Assembly (NCBI RefSeq): GCF_900099705.1
Contig: NZ_LT629695.1
Coordinates: forward strand, 2,666,001 to 2,730,000
DNA length: 64,000 nucleotides
From: Agrococcus jejuensis
GTDB taxonomy: Bacteria; Actinomycetota; Actinomycetes; Actinomycetales; Microbacteriaceae
Reading direction: 5' to 3'
Every line of letters starts with the position of its first letter. Position 1 is the first letter of the stretch. The translations under genes were made by a program, and so were the position numbers. Below the pieces are notes generated by a model. That model ran no database searches. It was not told the DNA's origin and worked only from the letters and a program-made list of their open reading frames with translations. Of the stretch, positions 55,248 to 64,000 are shown piece after piece.

Positions 55248-56552
55248 ATGACGCGCATGAAGACCATCGCGGGGGCAGCAGCCGCCGCAGCCGTCGTACT
55301 CGCCGCGAGCGGCTGCTCGGCAGGCGGCGACGCCGGCGCCGAGGGCGGCTCGATCACCTGGTGGGCCACCCAGCAGACCGCCACGATCGGCGACTCCGAG
55401 GCGGCGTACCAGGCGGCGATCGACCGCTTCACCGACGAGACCGGCATCGAGGTCGAGTTCGAGGTCATCCCGTGGGCCGACCTCTACAACCGCATCCTCA
55501 CCGCCGTCTCCTCGGGCACGGGTCCCGACGTGCTGAACATCGGCACGACGTGGACGGGCTCGCTGCACGACACGGGGGCGCTCTCGACGATCGAGGGCGA
55601 GTCGCTCGACTGGCTCGGCGGCTCCGACCGCTTCGTGCCCGCCGTCTACGAGGCCGCGCAGGTGCCCGGCGAGACGCAGGATGCCGTGCCGTTCCTCTCG
55701 AACGTGTACTCGCTGTACTACAACCCCACCCTCTTCGCCGCGGCCGGCATCACCGAGCCGCCCGCGACGTGGGAGGAGTTCGTCGAGGTCGGCCAGCAGC
55801 TCACCGTCGACACCGACGGCGACGGCGCGATCGACCAGTGGGGCTACTCGGGCGCCGCGGCGAACGTGCAGCAGAACGCGCACATGGCCTTCATCCTCGG
55901 CCAGCAGTTCGGCGGCGACTTCGTCGATGACGAGGGCGAGTCGACGCTCGACAGCGACGAGCAGGTCGAGGCCGTCGAGGCCTACGTCGGACTCATGACC
56001 GACTCGCAGATCATGGCACCGTCGAACGCCGAGATCGACCTCGGCGCCGACGCCGTCGACCAGTTCATCAACGGCGACGCTGCGATGATCCTGCAGCAGA
56101 ACCCCATCGAGCAGTTCACGTCGCGCGACTTCGCCGACTGGGCCATCGCACCCACGCCCGTGCTGTCGGACGGCGAGGACGTGGAGTCGATGATCGCCGG
56201 CACGAACATCACGGTGCTCGTCGACTCGCCCAACCAGGAGCAGGCGTTCCAGTTCGTCGAGCACATGACGAGCGTCGAGGAGCAGGCCGAGCTCGCCTCC
56301 GCCTTCGGCCTCCTGCCCGTCGTCACCGACGCGTACGACGAGCCGCTGCTCGCCGACTCGGGCGACACGACCCTCGAGGTGCGCCGCGACGCACAGGCCA
56401 ACGCCTCCGCCCCGTTCCCGCTCGTCGGCAACATCGGCGAGATCGAGGCAGCCGTCGGCAACGCCGTGCGCGAGTCGTTCCAGGCGTACGCGACCGGCGG
56501 CGACGCCGACGTCGCCGGCCGCCTGGCCGCCGCCAACGGGCAGGTCCGCTGA
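55248..56552 (+). CDS. Sugar ABC transporter substrate-binding lipoprotein
   Basis: A 434-residue extracellular solute-binding protein. The signal peptide KTIAGAAAAAAVVLAASGC carries the lipobox ASGC. A family-1 binding fold follows (SITWWATQQTATIGDSEAAYQAAI; GPDVLNIGTTWTGSL; DAVPFLSNVYSLYYNPTLFAAAGI). It captures an unknown sugar at the membrane outer face. AAGGAG fixes the ATG. The operon carries two permeases but no ATPase, so a shared MsmK/MalK-type ATPase from elsewhere is expected. Confidence 0.93.
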   Translation: MTRMKTIAGAAAAAAVVLAASGCSAGGDAGAEGGSITWWATQQTATIGDSEAAYQAAIDRFTDETGIEVEFEVIPWADLYNRILTAVSSGTGPDVLNIGTTWTGSLHDTGALSTIEGESLDWLGGSDRFVPAVYEAAQVPGETQDAVPFLSNVYSLYYNPTLFAAAGITEPPATWEEFVEVGQQLTVDTDGDGAIDQWGYSGAAANVQQNAHMAFILGQQFGGDFVDDEGESTLDSDEQVEAVEAYVGLMTDSQIMAPSNAEIDLGADAVDQFINGDAAMILQQNPIEQFTSRDFADWAIAPTPVLSDGEDVESMIAGTNITVLVDSPNQEQAFQFVEHMTSVEEQAELASAFGLLPVVTDAYDEPLLADSGDTTLEVRRDAQANASAPFPLVGNIGEIEAAVGNAVRESFQAYATGGDADVAGRLAAANGQVR

Positions 56553-56608
56553 CACCACCCCGCCGGGGCCGGCGCGCGAGCGCCGGCCCCGACCGGGAGG
56601 TCCGCACC

Positions 56609-57601
56609 ATGACCACCACCGCCACCCGCCCCGACACCGCGGCGCCCTCCCCGGCACCCGCGAAGTCGCAGCTGCCGCGCCGCGGCACCCAGCAGCGCAA
56701 GGACCGCAGGCTCGCGTACCTGCTGATCCTCCCCGCCGTGCTGCTCGAGCTGCTCATCCACATCATCCCGATGGTCCTGGGCGTGTGGATCGCCTTCATC
56801 GAGCTCGACCAGCGCTCCCTGCGCAACTGGCTGCAGGCGCCGTTCATCGGCCTCGACAACTTCATCCGCGGCCTCGACCCCACGAGCGCCATCGGCTCCG
56901 AGTTCCTCGGCTCCGTCGGCCGCACCGCGTTCTACGTCGTGCTGACGCTCGGCGTCTCGTGGGTGCTCGCCATGGCCGCCGCCGTGTTCCTCACGTCGAG
57001 CTTCAAGGGCCGCGGCCTGCTGCGCACGCTCTTCCTCGTGCCCTACGCCATCCCCACGTACGTCGGCACCCTCGCCTGGGGCTTCATGCTCAACCAGCAG
57101 GACGGCGTCGTGAACCAGGTGATCGTCGACGTGCTCGGCCTCACGAACGACCGGCCGTACTGGCTCATCGGCGACAACTCGTTCATCTCGCTCGTCGTCG
57201 TCTCGATCTGGTCGATGTGGCCGTTCGCGTTCCTCATGCTGCTCGCGGCGCTGCAGAACGTGCCGACCGAGGTCTACGAGGCCGCGTCGCTCGACGGCGC
57301 CTCGAACTGGAAGCAGTTCTGGACGATCACGCTGCCGATGATCCGCCACGCCAACGCAGCCCTCGTGCTCATCCTCGGCCTGTGGCTCTTCAACCAGTTC
57401 AACATCCCGTACGTGCTGTTCGGGCCGCAGTCGCCCGGCCAGGCCCTGCTCATCTCGCCGCTGATCTACCAGAACTCGTTCCTGCTGTGGGACTTCGGCG
57501 CCGGCGGTGCCATGAGCTTCCTGCTGCTGCTCGCGCTGCTCGTCGTGTCGGTGTTCTACATCCGACTCGTGCTGCCGAAGGGAGGCGAGCTCGATGATTG
57601 A
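56609..57601 (+). CDS. Sugar ABC transporter permease, MalF-type
   Basis: A 330-residue permease with six TM segments and an N-terminal hydrophilic Thr/Pro/Arg region. The EAA loop reads TEVYEAASLDGASNWKQFWTITLPMIRHA, the cytoplasmic coupling motif of ABC importers. It overlaps the second permease by 8 nt. It pairs with the next permease to form the transmembrane channel for the binding protein upstream. Confidence 0.94.
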   Translation: MTTTATRPDTAAPSPAPAKSQLPRRGTQQRKDRRLAYLLILPAVLLELLIHIIPMVLGVWIAFIELDQRSLRNWLQAPFIGLDNFIRGLDPTSAIGSEFLGSVGRTAFYVVLTLGVSWVLAMAAAVFLTSSFKGRGLLRTLFLVPYAIPTYVGTLAWGFMLNQQDGVVNQVIVDVLGLTNDRPYWLIGDNSFISLVVVSIWSMWPFAFLMLLAALQNVPTEVYEAASLDGASNWKQFWTITLPMIRHANAALVLILGLWLFNQFNIPYVLFGPQSPGQALLISPLIYQNSFLLWDFGAGGAMSFLLLLALLVVSVFYIRLVLPKGGELDD

Positions 57602-58433
57602 GACTCGCGGATTCAAGATCGCGCGGGCGATCACGCTCACGCTGCTGTCGATCTTCGTGCTCGTGCCGCTGTGGGTCATCGTGACGACGGCGTTCAAGCC
57701 GCTCTCCGACGTCTCGGGCACGTTCGTGTGGTTCCCGACGACGTGGACGATCCAGCCGTTCATCGACATGTGGTCGACCGTGCCTCTCGCGCGCTACTTC
57801 ACGAACTCGCTCGTCGTCACCGTCGTCGCCACGGCGTTCTCGGTGATCGTGTCGATCCTCGCGTCGTACGCCCTCGCGAGGCTGTCCTTCCGCGCCAAGC
57901 GGCCCTTCAGCCTCGTGATCCTGTCGACGCAGATGTTCCCCGGCATCCTGTTCCTGCTGCCGCTGTTCCTGATCTTCACGCAGATCCAGCGCACGATCGG
58001 GCTGCAGCTCACCGGCAGCCTGCTCGGCATGATCGTCACCTACATGACGTTCACGCTGCCGTTCTCGATCTGGATGCTCACGGGCTACATGCGGGCGATC
58101 CCGCAGGCGCTCGAGGAGGCGGCGATGATCGACGGCACCGGCAGGCTCGGCGCCCTGTTCCGCGTCATCCTGCCCGTCGCACGGCCCGGCATCGTCGCGG
58201 TCGCGGTGTACTCGTTCATCACGGCGTGGGGCGAGGTGCTGTTCGCCGCGGTGCTCTCGAGCAACGCGACCCGCACCCTGCCCATCGGCCTCCAGGCGTA
58301 CTCGTCGGAGTCCGACGTGCTCTGGAACCAGCTCATGGCGGCGTCGATCGTCGTCTCGATCCCCATCCTCGTCGGCTTCCTGCTCGTCCAGCGGCACCTC
58401 GTCGCCGGACTCTCGGCAGGAGCCGTCAAGTGA
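57594..58433 (+). CDS. Sugar ABC transporter permease, MalG-type
   Basis: A 279-residue permease with six TM segments. The EAA loop is ALEEAAMIDGTGRLGALFRVILPVARPG. A typical MalG/LacG-like N-terminus runs RAITLTLLSIFVLVPLWVIV. The start lies within the stop region of the first permease, and the next gene begins at its own stop (GTGA), so the cluster is tightly coupled. Confidence 0.94.
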   Translation: MIETRGFKIARAITLTLLSIFVLVPLWVIVTTAFKPLSDVSGTFVWFPTTWTIQPFIDMWSTVPLARYFTNSLVVTVVATAFSVIVSILASYALARLSFRAKRPFSLVILSTQMFPGILFLLPLFLIFTQIQRTIGLQLTGSLLGMIVTYMTFTLPFSIWMLTGYMRAIPQALEEAAMIDGTGRLGALFRVILPVARPGIVAVAVYSFITAWGEVLFAAVLSSNATRTLPIGLQAYSSESDVLWNQLMAASIVVSIPILVGFLLVQRHLVAGLSAGAVK

Positions 58434-59581
58434 CCGCAGAAGGAGGCAGCGTGGCGCTGCAGACCCCCGTCGGCATCGGCTTCATCGGTGCGGGCATGAT
58501 CAGCGAGCAGTACCTCACGAACCTCGCGCAGTACCCCGACGTGCGCGTCGTCATCCTCGGCGACCTCGACGTCGACCGCGCGAGGGCGCAGGCCGACAAG
58601 CACGGCGTGCCCTTCGCGGGCACGCCCGCCGAGGTGCTCGCGCACCCCGACGTGCAGCTGATCGTGAACCTCACGATCCCGGCGGCGCACGTCGAGGTGT
58701 CGCTGCAGGCGCTCGAGGCCGGCAAGCACGTGTGGAGCGAGAAGCCCATCGGCGTCGACATCGCGTCGGCCCGCGGGCTGCTCGCGCGCGCCGACGAGCT
58801 CGGCCTGCGCGTGGGCATCGCGCCCGACACCGTGCTGGGCCAGGGCGTGCAGAGCGGCCTGCGGGCGATCGAGCGCGGCGTCATCGGCACGCCGATCGGT
58901 GCGACGACCGTCATGCAGTACGCGGGCCCCGACCTGTTCCACCCGAACCCGGAGTTCCTCTTCGCGCCCGGCGCGGGGCCCGTGTTCGACATGGGGCCGT
59001 ACTACCTGACGACGCTCGTGAGCGCTCTCGGCGCCATCCGTCGCGTCTCGGCGGTCGGCCGCACGCCGCAGACGACCCGCACGATCAAGGTCGGCGACCG
59101 AGCGGGGGAGTCGTTCCCCGTCGACGTGCCCACGCACGTGCACGTCAACATCGAGCTCGAGCGCGGCGTCGCCCAGTCGACGTTCTCGTGGGACACCGCC
59201 TACCGTCGCGCGGGCATCGTCGAGATCTCGGGCTCCGAGGGCACGCTGCGCATCCCCGACCCCAACATGTTCGAGGGCGACCTCGAGGTCACGCGCGTCG
59301 GCGAGGACTTCCGCGCCGACTCCGCATGGGAGCCCGTCGAGGTCGAGGGCGCCGTCGGCGGCCGGGGCATCGGCATCGTCGACATGGTGCGCGCCATCCG
59401 CGAGGGCCGGCCGCACCGCGCGTCGGGCGAGCTCGCGCTGCACGTGCTCGAGGCGATGATCGCGATCGACGAGTCGATCCGCACGGGCCAGCCCGTCGCG
59501 CTCGACTCGTCGGTCGAGGCCATGGTGCCCGTCGAGACCGACTTCGACCCGACGGCTGCGCACGAGGCGGTGCGAGCGTGA
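58430..59581 (+). CDS. Gfo/Idh/MocA-family oxidoreductase (operon gene 5)
   Basis: A 383-residue NAD(P)-dependent oxidoreductase. The N-terminal Rossmann [11 protein letters not shown], the EKP motif (WSEKPIGVD) with the catalytic-type lysine, and the second-domain [15 protein letters not shown] and [12 protein letters not shown] blocks are clear. Members oxidise or reduce hydroxyls of free sugars or glycosides. GTG 58430 overlaps the permease stop; GTG 58451, 4 nt after AGGAGG, is an equally plausible start. It is adjacent to a second oxidoreductase and follows the importer. Confidence 0.9.
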   Translation: MTAEGGSVALQTPVGIGFIGAGMISEQYLTNLAQYPDVRVVILGDLDVDRARAQADKHGVPFAGTPAEVLAHPDVQLIVNLTIPAAHVEVSLQALEAGKHVWSEKPIGVDIASARGLLARADELGLRVGIAPDTVLGQGVQSGLRAIERGVIGTPIGATTVMQYAGPDLFHPNPEFLFAPGAGPVFDMGPYYLTTLVSALGAIRRVSAVGRTPQTTRTIKVGDRAGESFPVDVPTHVHVNIELERGVAQSTFSWDTAYRRAGIVEISGSEGTLRIPDPNMFEGDLEVTRVGEDFRADSAWEPVEVEGAVGGRGIGIVDMVRAIREGRPHRASGELALHVLEAMIAIDESIRTGQPVALDSSVEAMVPVETDFDPTAAHEAVRA

Positions 59582-60678
59582 GCAGCGCGCCGAGAGTCGG
59601 CATCCTCGGCGGCGGGTTCATGGCGCGCGTGCACGCGCACGCCGCCCGCTCGGCCCGCGCGGAGCTCGTCGCGATCGCGTCGTCGTCGGCGGCTCGTGCC
59701 GCCGACGCGGCCGCCGCGCTGGGCGTCGCGCAGGCGCTGCCGGATGCCGCATCCCTCGTGGCCGCCGACGTCGACGTCGTGCACGTGTGCACGCCGAACA
59801 CGACGCACGCGTCGTACGCGGCGCAGGCCATCGCGGCCGGCCGCCACGTCGTGTGCGAGAAGCCGCTCGCGACGTCGGTCGACGAGGCGCAGGCGCTCGT
59901 GGACGCGCTCGACGAGGCCGGCCTCGTGGGCGCCGTGCCGTTCGTGTACCGCTACCACCCGATGGTGCGCGAGGCGCGAGCGCGCCTCGCGGCCTCGGGC
60001 GAGGCGCTGCTGTCGGTCGACGCCGCCTACCTGCAGGACTGGATGCTGCTGCCCGACGACGAGAACTGGCGCGCGGGCGCCGAGCTCGGCGGCCCGTCGC
60101 GGGCGTTCGCCGACATCGGCTCGCACCTGCTCGACCTCGTCGAGTTCGTCGCGGGTCAGCGCATCGTGTCGCTCTCGGCGACGACGCGCACGGTCTTCGA
60201 CCAGCGCGGCGACGCGTCGGTCGCGAACGAGGACATCGCGGCCGTGCTCTTCCGCCTCTCGGGCGGCGCCGTGGGCACCGCGCTCGTGACGCAGATGGCG
60301 CCCGGACGCAAGAACGCCCTCACGATCGAGTGGCACGCGGCCGACGCGAGCTACCGCTTCGAGCAGGAGCGGCCCGACGAGCTGTGGATCGGCGAGCGGG
60401 CAGGGTCGCGGCTGCTGCAGCGCGATCCCGAGTCGCTCTCGCCCGACGCCGCGCGCCTGTCGCGCGTGCCCGGCGGCCACCCCATGGGCTACCAGGATGC
60501 GTTCGACGCGTTCGTCGCCGACGCGTACGCTGCCATCGCAGGCGCGGCGCCCGACGGGCTCCCCACCTTCCACGACGGCGTCCGCGCCGCCGTGCTCACG
60601 GACGCGGTGCTGCGGTCGGCGGCCTCCGGCGAGTGGATCGACACGACCGCACGAGCGCGACGGAGCGTGGCCGCATGA
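59578..60678 (+). CDS. Gfo/Idh/MocA-family oxidoreductase (operon gene 6)
   Basis: A 366-residue NAD(P)-dependent oxidoreductase. The N-terminus is [35 protein letters not shown] and [13 protein letters not shown] give the EKP motif. [18 protein letters not shown] carries the usual D-x-x-x-H of the second domain. It differs clearly from the preceding oxidoreductase, so the pair is unlikely to be a recent duplication. It probably performs a separate redox step. It overlaps its neighbours on both sides (GTGA and ATGA). Confidence 0.9.
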   Translation: MSSAPRVGILGGGFMARVHAHAARSARAELVAIASSSAARAADAAAALGVAQALPDAASLVAADVDVVHVCTPNTTHASYAAQAIAAGRHVVCEKPLATSVDEAQALVDALDEAGLVGAVPFVYRYHPMVREARARLAASGEALLSVDAAYLQDWMLLPDDENWRAGAELGGPSRAFADIGSHLLDLVEFVAGQRIVSLSATTRTVFDQRGDASVANEDIAAVLFRLSGGAVGTALVTQMAPGRKNALTIEWHAADASYRFEQERPDELWIGERAGSRLLQRDPESLSPDAARLSRVPGGHPMGYQDAFDAFVADAYAAIAGAAPDGLPTFHDGVRAAVLTDAVLRSAASGEWIDTTARARRSVAA

Positions 60679-61700
60679 CCGACGGATCCTTCCAGGCACG
60701 ACACCCCGTGACCCTGTTCACGGGGCAGTGGGCCGACCTGCCGTTCGAGGAGGTCGCTCGCCTCGCCGCCGAGTGGGGCTACGACGGGCTCGAGATCGCC
60801 GCATCCGGCGACCACCTCGACCTCGCGCGCGCCGACGAGGACGACGCGTACGTGCAGTCGCGCCTCGACATCCTCGACCGGCACGGCCTGCAGGTCTTCG
60901 CGATCTCGAACCACCTCGCGGGCCAGGCGGTGTGCGACGACCCGATCGACTTCCGTCACCAGGCGATCCTGCGCGACTACGTCTGGGGCGACGGGGATGC
61001 GGAGGGCGTGCGCCAGCGCGCCGCGGAGGACATGCAGCGCTCGGCGCGCGTCGCGCGCAAGCTGGGCGTCGACACCGTCGTGGGCTTCACCGGCTCGTCG
61101 ATCTGGCAGTACGTCGCGATGTTCCCGCCCGTGCCCGCCGACCGCATCGACGCCGGCTACGAGGACTTCGCGAAGCGCTGGAACCCCATCCTCGACGTGT
61201 TCGACGGCGAGGGCGTGCGGTTCGCGCACGAGGTGCACCCGAGCGAGATCGCGTACGACTACTGGACGAGCGTGCGCACGCTCGAGGCCATCGACCGCAG
61301 GAAGGCGTTCGGGTTCAACTGGGATCCGTCGCACATGCTGTGGCAGGGCGTCGACCCGGTCGCGTTCATCTGGGACTTCCAGGACCGCATCTTCCACGTC
61401 GACTGCAAGGACACGCGCCTGCGCCCCGCCAACGGCCGCGCGGGCATCCTCGGCTCGCACCTGCCGTGGGGCGACCCGCGCCGCGGCTGGGACTTCGTGT
61501 CGACGGGCCACGGCGACATGCACTGGGAGGACGCCTTCCGCGCCCTCTCGGCGATCGGCTACGACGGCCCCATCTCGATCGAGTGGGAGGACGCCGGCAT
61601 GGACCGCCTGCACGGCGCGGCGGAGGCCGTGACGCGCATCCGCGAGCTGCTCTGGAAGCTGCCCACGGCATCCTTCGACGCGGCGTTCTCGAACCAGTAG
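60675..61700 (+). CDS. Sugar phosphate isomerase/epimerase-like TIM barrel (operon gene 7)
   Basis: A 341-residue AP_endonuc_2-type TIM barrel, longer than the first one. The metal-site blocks are [42 protein letters not shown] and [14 protein letters not shown]. The length and order match sugar-isomerase-like proteins that act on keto-sugars. It ends the operon; palindromic repeat copy C follows after 10 nt. Confidence 0.88.
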   Translation: MTDGSFQARHPVTLFTGQWADLPFEEVARLAAEWGYDGLEIAASGDHLDLARADEDDAYVQSRLDILDRHGLQVFAISNHLAGQAVCDDPIDFRHQAILRDYVWGDGDAEGVRQRAAEDMQRSARVARKLGVDTVVGFTGSSIWQYVAMFPPVPADRIDAGYEDFAKRWNPILDVFDGEGVRFAHEVHPSEIAYDYWTSVRTLEAIDRRKAFGFNWDPSHMLWQGVDPVAFIWDFQDRIFHVDCKDTRLRPANGRAGILGSHLPWGDPRRGWDFVSTGHGDMHWEDAFRALSAIGYDGPISIEWEDAGMDRLHGAAEAVTRIRELLWKLPTASFDAAFSNQ

Positions 61701-61710
61701 GGCTCTGCAC

Positions 61711-61762
61711 AGTTGAGGGTTTCGGCCCGATGCGACCTCGCATCGGGCCGAAACCCTCAACT
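61711..61762. repeat. Palindromic intergenic repeat, copy C
   Basis: A perfect 22-bp stem (left arm from AGTTGAGGGTTTCGGCC) with the loop CGACCTCG. It is nearly identical to copy A, including the loop. It follows the sugar operon and touches the next gene's -10 box. Confidence 0.9.
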
Positions 61763-61767
61763 ACGTT
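61762..61767 (+). promoter_or_regulatory. Possible -10 box of 61773 gene
   Basis: TACGTT ends 5 nt before GTG 61773, slightly closer than other leaderless boxes, and abuts repeat copy C. Confidence 0.35.
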
Positions 61768-61772
61768 GGGGC

Positions 61773-62774
61773 GTGGAGGACGAGACTGCCGAGGCGGTCA
61801 TCGCGACGCGGTGGCTGTGGTTCGCCGAGGTCGAGGGCGACCTGCGCAGCCCGCGGTACGCCGACTGGGCGCGTGGGCTCGCGGGCGACGAGGACCTGCT
61901 CGCGAGGCTCGCACCGCTGACCCGCATCGAGCAGCAGCCGAACCTCGTGCTGTCGGCCATGCGCTTCGCGGGCGTCGACCCGCTGCTGCCGTGGACGTGG
62001 GCGCAGGCGGTCGTGCACGAGCGGTGGGATGCGATCGAGGCGTGCGTGCGCACCCGCCGCACGCAGACGAACGAGGCACGGCGCCTCGCGACGCTGCTGC
62101 CGGCGTTCGCGTCGCAGCCGCAGCCGCTCGCCATCGTCGAGGTCGGTGCATCCATGGGGCTCTGCCTGCAGCCCGGCCGCTGGTCGTACGCCTACGAGAC
62201 CGCGGCGGGGGAGCGTGTGCTCGGCGACCCGGCCGCGCCACGGCTCGAGGCGCGCCTCGACGGAGCCGTGCCGCGCATGCCCGACATCGCTTGGTCGGCC
62301 GGCCTCGACATCCACCCGCTCTCGGCGGCGAGCGACGACGACGTGCGCTGGCTCGAGACGCTCATCTGGCCGATCGGCGACGGCGAGCCCAACGCCGAGC
62401 GGCTCGACCGCCTGCACGCGGCCGTGGCGATCGCGCGCGCGCACGGCCCGACGGTGCGCGACGGCGACCTGCTCGACGGCACGATGGCGCTCGTCGACGA
62501 GGCGCGCGACCGTGCGGCGACGACCGTCGTGTTCCACACCGCCGTGCTCGCCTACGTCGCCGCCGAGGGCCGCGCGGCGTTCGCCGAGACGATGCGCGGC
62601 AGCGATGCGACGTGGATCTCGAACGAGGGCCTCGGCGTGCTGCCCGAGGTCCGTGTACGGCTCGACGCCCTCGACGCGGGCCCGGGTGCCGCCGACTTCT
62701 GCATCGCGGTCGACGAGCAGCCGTTCGCGCTCGCCGACGCGCACGGCGGATGGGTGCGCCTGCTCGAGCGGTGA
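61773..62774 (+). CDS. DUF2332 family protein
   Basis: A 333-residue protein matching the actinobacterial DUF2332 family: an N-terminal helical part (RWLWFAEVEGDLRSPRYADWA), IVEVGASMGLCLQPGRWSY in the middle and a DDVRWLETLIWP motif later. The VEVGAS-like turn and TTVVFHTAVLAYV strand suggest a Rossmann-like, methyltransferase-related fold, but no activity is established. The GTG is selected by the TACGTT box; the stretch upstream is the repeat. Confidence 0.82.
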   Translation: MEDETAEAVIATRWLWFAEVEGDLRSPRYADWARGLAGDEDLLARLAPLTRIEQQPNLVLSAMRFAGVDPLLPWTWAQAVVHERWDAIEACVRTRRTQTNEARRLATLLPAFASQPQPLAIVEVGASMGLCLQPGRWSYAYETAAGERVLGDPAAPRLEARLDGAVPRMPDIAWSAGLDIHPLSAASDDDVRWLETLIWPIGDGEPNAERLDRLHAAVAIARAHGPTVRDGDLLDGTMALVDEARDRAATTVVFHTAVLAYVAAEGRAAFAETMRGSDATWISNEGLGVLPEVRVRLDALDAGPGAADFCIAVDEQPFALADAHGGWVRLLER

Positions 62775-62794
62775 GCGGGCATAGCGCCGAGCGG

Positions 62795-62800
62795 TAGGGT
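62795..62800 (+). promoter_or_regulatory. -10 box of leaderless 62807 gene
   Basis: TAGGGT ends 6 nt before GTG 62807. Confidence 0.5.
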
Positions 62801-62806
62801 TCCCGG

Positions 62807-63223
62807 GTGCCCGACGACGATCGCGATGCCCTCAGCTGGGACGGTGACGCCGACGACGAGACGCTCGTGACGAACGAGCCGGAGGCGCCCGCAACCACCG
62901 CCGCAGCGGCGAGCGCAGCTCCTGCGGCCGTCGCGATCGCCGCCGACCCCGCCCAGCGCATCCGGGCCGTCGCCGGCCTGCTCTTCCTGCTCATCGCCAT
63001 CGCCGCGGCGGTCGGCTGGGTCGTCGTGATGCTCGAGAACCCCGCGCAGCAGCAGACGATCCTCGGTCTCGCGATGTACCAGCTCGGCGAGCTGCTCGCC
63101 GTGCTCGCGCCCATCGGCTGGTGGCTCGCCGCGCGCCGCCTGTCGACGCAGCCCGTGCCGTGGTGGATCGCCGGCGTCGTCGTGACGGCACCGTGGCCGC
63201 TGCTCGTGGGGGTGCTCGCATGA
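62807..63223 (+). CDS. Membrane protein of unknown function (138 aa)
   Basis: A 138-residue protein with an acidic, Ala/Asp/Glu-rich N-terminus (residues 1-45) and about three hydrophobic segments (starting near residues 55, 85 and 120). GTG follows TAGGGT by 6 nt. It overlaps the next gene (ATGA). I recognise no family. Confidence 0.65.
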   Translation: MPDDDRDALSWDGDADDETLVTNEPEAPATTAAAASAAPAAVAIAADPAQRIRAVAGLLFLLIAIAAAVGWVVVMLENPAQQQTILGLAMYQLGELLAVLAPIGWWLAARRLSTQPVPWWIAGVVVTAPWPLLVGVLA

Positions 63224-63702
63224 CCGACCGCGCCGAGACGAACGAGCCCGAGGGGGCCGAGGTCGTGGAGCCCGAGACGCCCGTCGCCGACGACGTCGAG
63301 ACGGATGTCGACGAGGTCGACGAGCCGAGGGATGCCGCGGACGAGCAGGCGGAGGACGACGAGTCGACCGAGCGCGTCGAGCGTCGCAGCGACGTCGTGA
63401 TCGTGATGGCGGTCTTCGTCGTGCTGTTCGGCTACCAGCTGTACGCGGCGGTCTCGAACCTCATCGGGTTGCCCGAGGTGTACGCGGCCGCCGGCATCAC
63501 CGATGCCGTGCCGTGGGCGATCCTCGTCGCCAACGTGGCCGCGCCGGCCGTGGCGTTCGCCGCAGCCTCCGCCGTCGCGCGCGGCCGCCGGCTCGCGGCC
63601 CGCGCGGGCATCCTGCTGCTCGGCTTCGGCGTGAGCGCGCAGCTGAGCCTGCTCTGCGAGGAGCTCGCGCGGCAGGCGGCGATCGCCGCCTTCTCGCACT
63701 AG
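63220..63702 (+). CDS. Membrane protein of unknown function (160 aa)
   Basis: A 160-residue protein. The first ~60 residues are very acidic (Glu/Asp-rich, ADDVETDVDEVDEP and similar), followed by three hydrophobic segments. It resembles its upstream neighbour in layout (acidic tail, then membrane part), so the two may form a pair. Function unknown. Confidence 0.65.
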   Translation: MTDRAETNEPEGAEVVEPETPVADDVETDVDEVDEPRDAADEQAEDDESTERVERRSDVVIVMAVFVVLFGYQLYAAVSNLIGLPEVYAAAGITDAVPWAILVANVAAPAVAFAAASAVARGRRLAARAGILLLGFGVSAQLSLLCEELARQAAIAAFSH

Positions 63703-63710
63703 GCGGGCCC

Positions 63711-64000
63711 GTGATCGCCGATGCCCTCGCCACCGTGCAGGAGTGGCACGCGGACGAGCGATGGGGACGCGTCGTGGTCGAATCCGGCGATGCGGTCTGG
63801 GTGCACTTCTCGGCGATCGAAGGCCGTGTCCTCGGTGCGCTGGAGGTCGGCGAGCAGGTGCGCGTCTGGTGCGAGCCCGGACTGCAGCAGGGCGAGCATC
63901 AGGCAGAGCGCGTCGTGCCGATGACGGGCTACGACCCGAATGCGACGAGGCCGACGCCGCCGAGCGAGGCCTACCGATCCAGCCTGACGATCGTCGACGA
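63711..64000 (+). CDS. Cold-shock-domain protein, N-terminal part
   Basis: The frame starts with GTG 63711 and is open to the right edge (96 full codons). GRVVVESGDAVWVHFSAIEG, LEVGEQVRVWCEPGLQQG and QAERV match the CspA-type beta-barrel, including the VHFSAI RNA-binding strand. The long N-terminal addition (about 18 residues) and longer C-terminus suggest a CSD-like protein rather than a minimal CspA. The end is not visible. Confidence 0.75.
   Translation, partial: MIADALATVQEWHADERWGRVVVESGDAVWVHFSAIEGRVLGALEVGEQVRVWCEPGLQQGEHQAERVVPMTGYDPNATRPTPPSEAYRSSLTIVD

Overview
The window is 64 kb of chromosomal DNA of about 70% GC or more, with codons ending almost always in G or C. The gene set points to a Gram-positive actinobacterium of the family Microbacteriaceae: a mycothiol S-conjugate amidase, a WhiB1-like Fe-S regulator, DUF501 and DUF4307 proteins, an Rv3235-like protein, a zinc-free L36 paralogue, a DUF222/HNH (13E12-type) protein, and many leaderless genes whose TAnnnT -10 box lies 6-8 nt before the start codon. 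An Agrococcus-like organism fits, but the genus is a guess. I see no rRNA, CRISPR array, prophage or insertion sequence. No gene-free gap exceeds about 200 bp.

Layout. 1-6352: end of an MFS transporter, then an idonate/gluconate-type catabolic operon (SDR dehydrogenase, FAH-family hydrolase, zinc-type dehydrogenase, gluconokinase, GntP permease) and an NmrA-like oxidoreductase. 6353-13493: L25, Pth, a lipoprotein, Mfd, MazG and two membrane proteins. 13494-17718: an accessory island holding an SOS-box-controlled DUF222/HNH gene, two paralogous Pr6Pr-type membrane proteins and, between them, a Zur-box-controlled divergent pair (zinc-free L36 and a COG0523-like protein without a P-loop). 17794-23036: HisS, enolase, FtsB/DivIC, DUF501 and NDH-2. 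23181-31216: a hydrolase, a sugar-porter-like MFS, a D-threonine-aldolase-like protein with a sugar-lactone oxidase, a YcaQ-type DNA glycosylase and an AI-2E family transporter. 31213-34665: IlvA, GreA, DUF4307, Mca and a small membrane protein. 34682-39947: Rv3235-like protein, an HTH protein, a CpaB-like and a CpaE-like protein, a PdtaS-type histidine kinase and WhiB1. 40083-47749: ABC-F, GNAT, Bcp, tRNA-Lys, a lipoprotein, an AlaA-type aminotransferase, a PfkB kinase and a TIM-barrel isomerase. 47845-52950: the branched-chain amino acid block ilvD-ilvB-ilvN-ilvC. 53054-61700: a ROK regulator divergent from a sugar operon (two TIM-barrel proteins, a binding protein, two permeases, two Gfo/Idh/MocA oxidoreductases). 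61773-64000: DUF2332, two membrane proteins and the start of a cold-shock-domain protein.

How the parts work together. IlvA, IlvBN, IlvC and IlvD cover most of isoleucine/valine synthesis. The ROK/ABC operon has no kinase and pairs two oxidoreductases with two AP-endonuclease-type TIM barrels. This is the composition expected for a 3-keto-sugar route such as levoglucosan breakdown. The strongest hunting leads are this operon and its operator, the Zur-controlled pair, the SOS-controlled DUF222 gene, a codon-usage patch across the ilvD/ilvB junction, a three-copy palindromic intergenic repeat family, and an idonate dehydrogenase that has lost its structural-zinc lobe.
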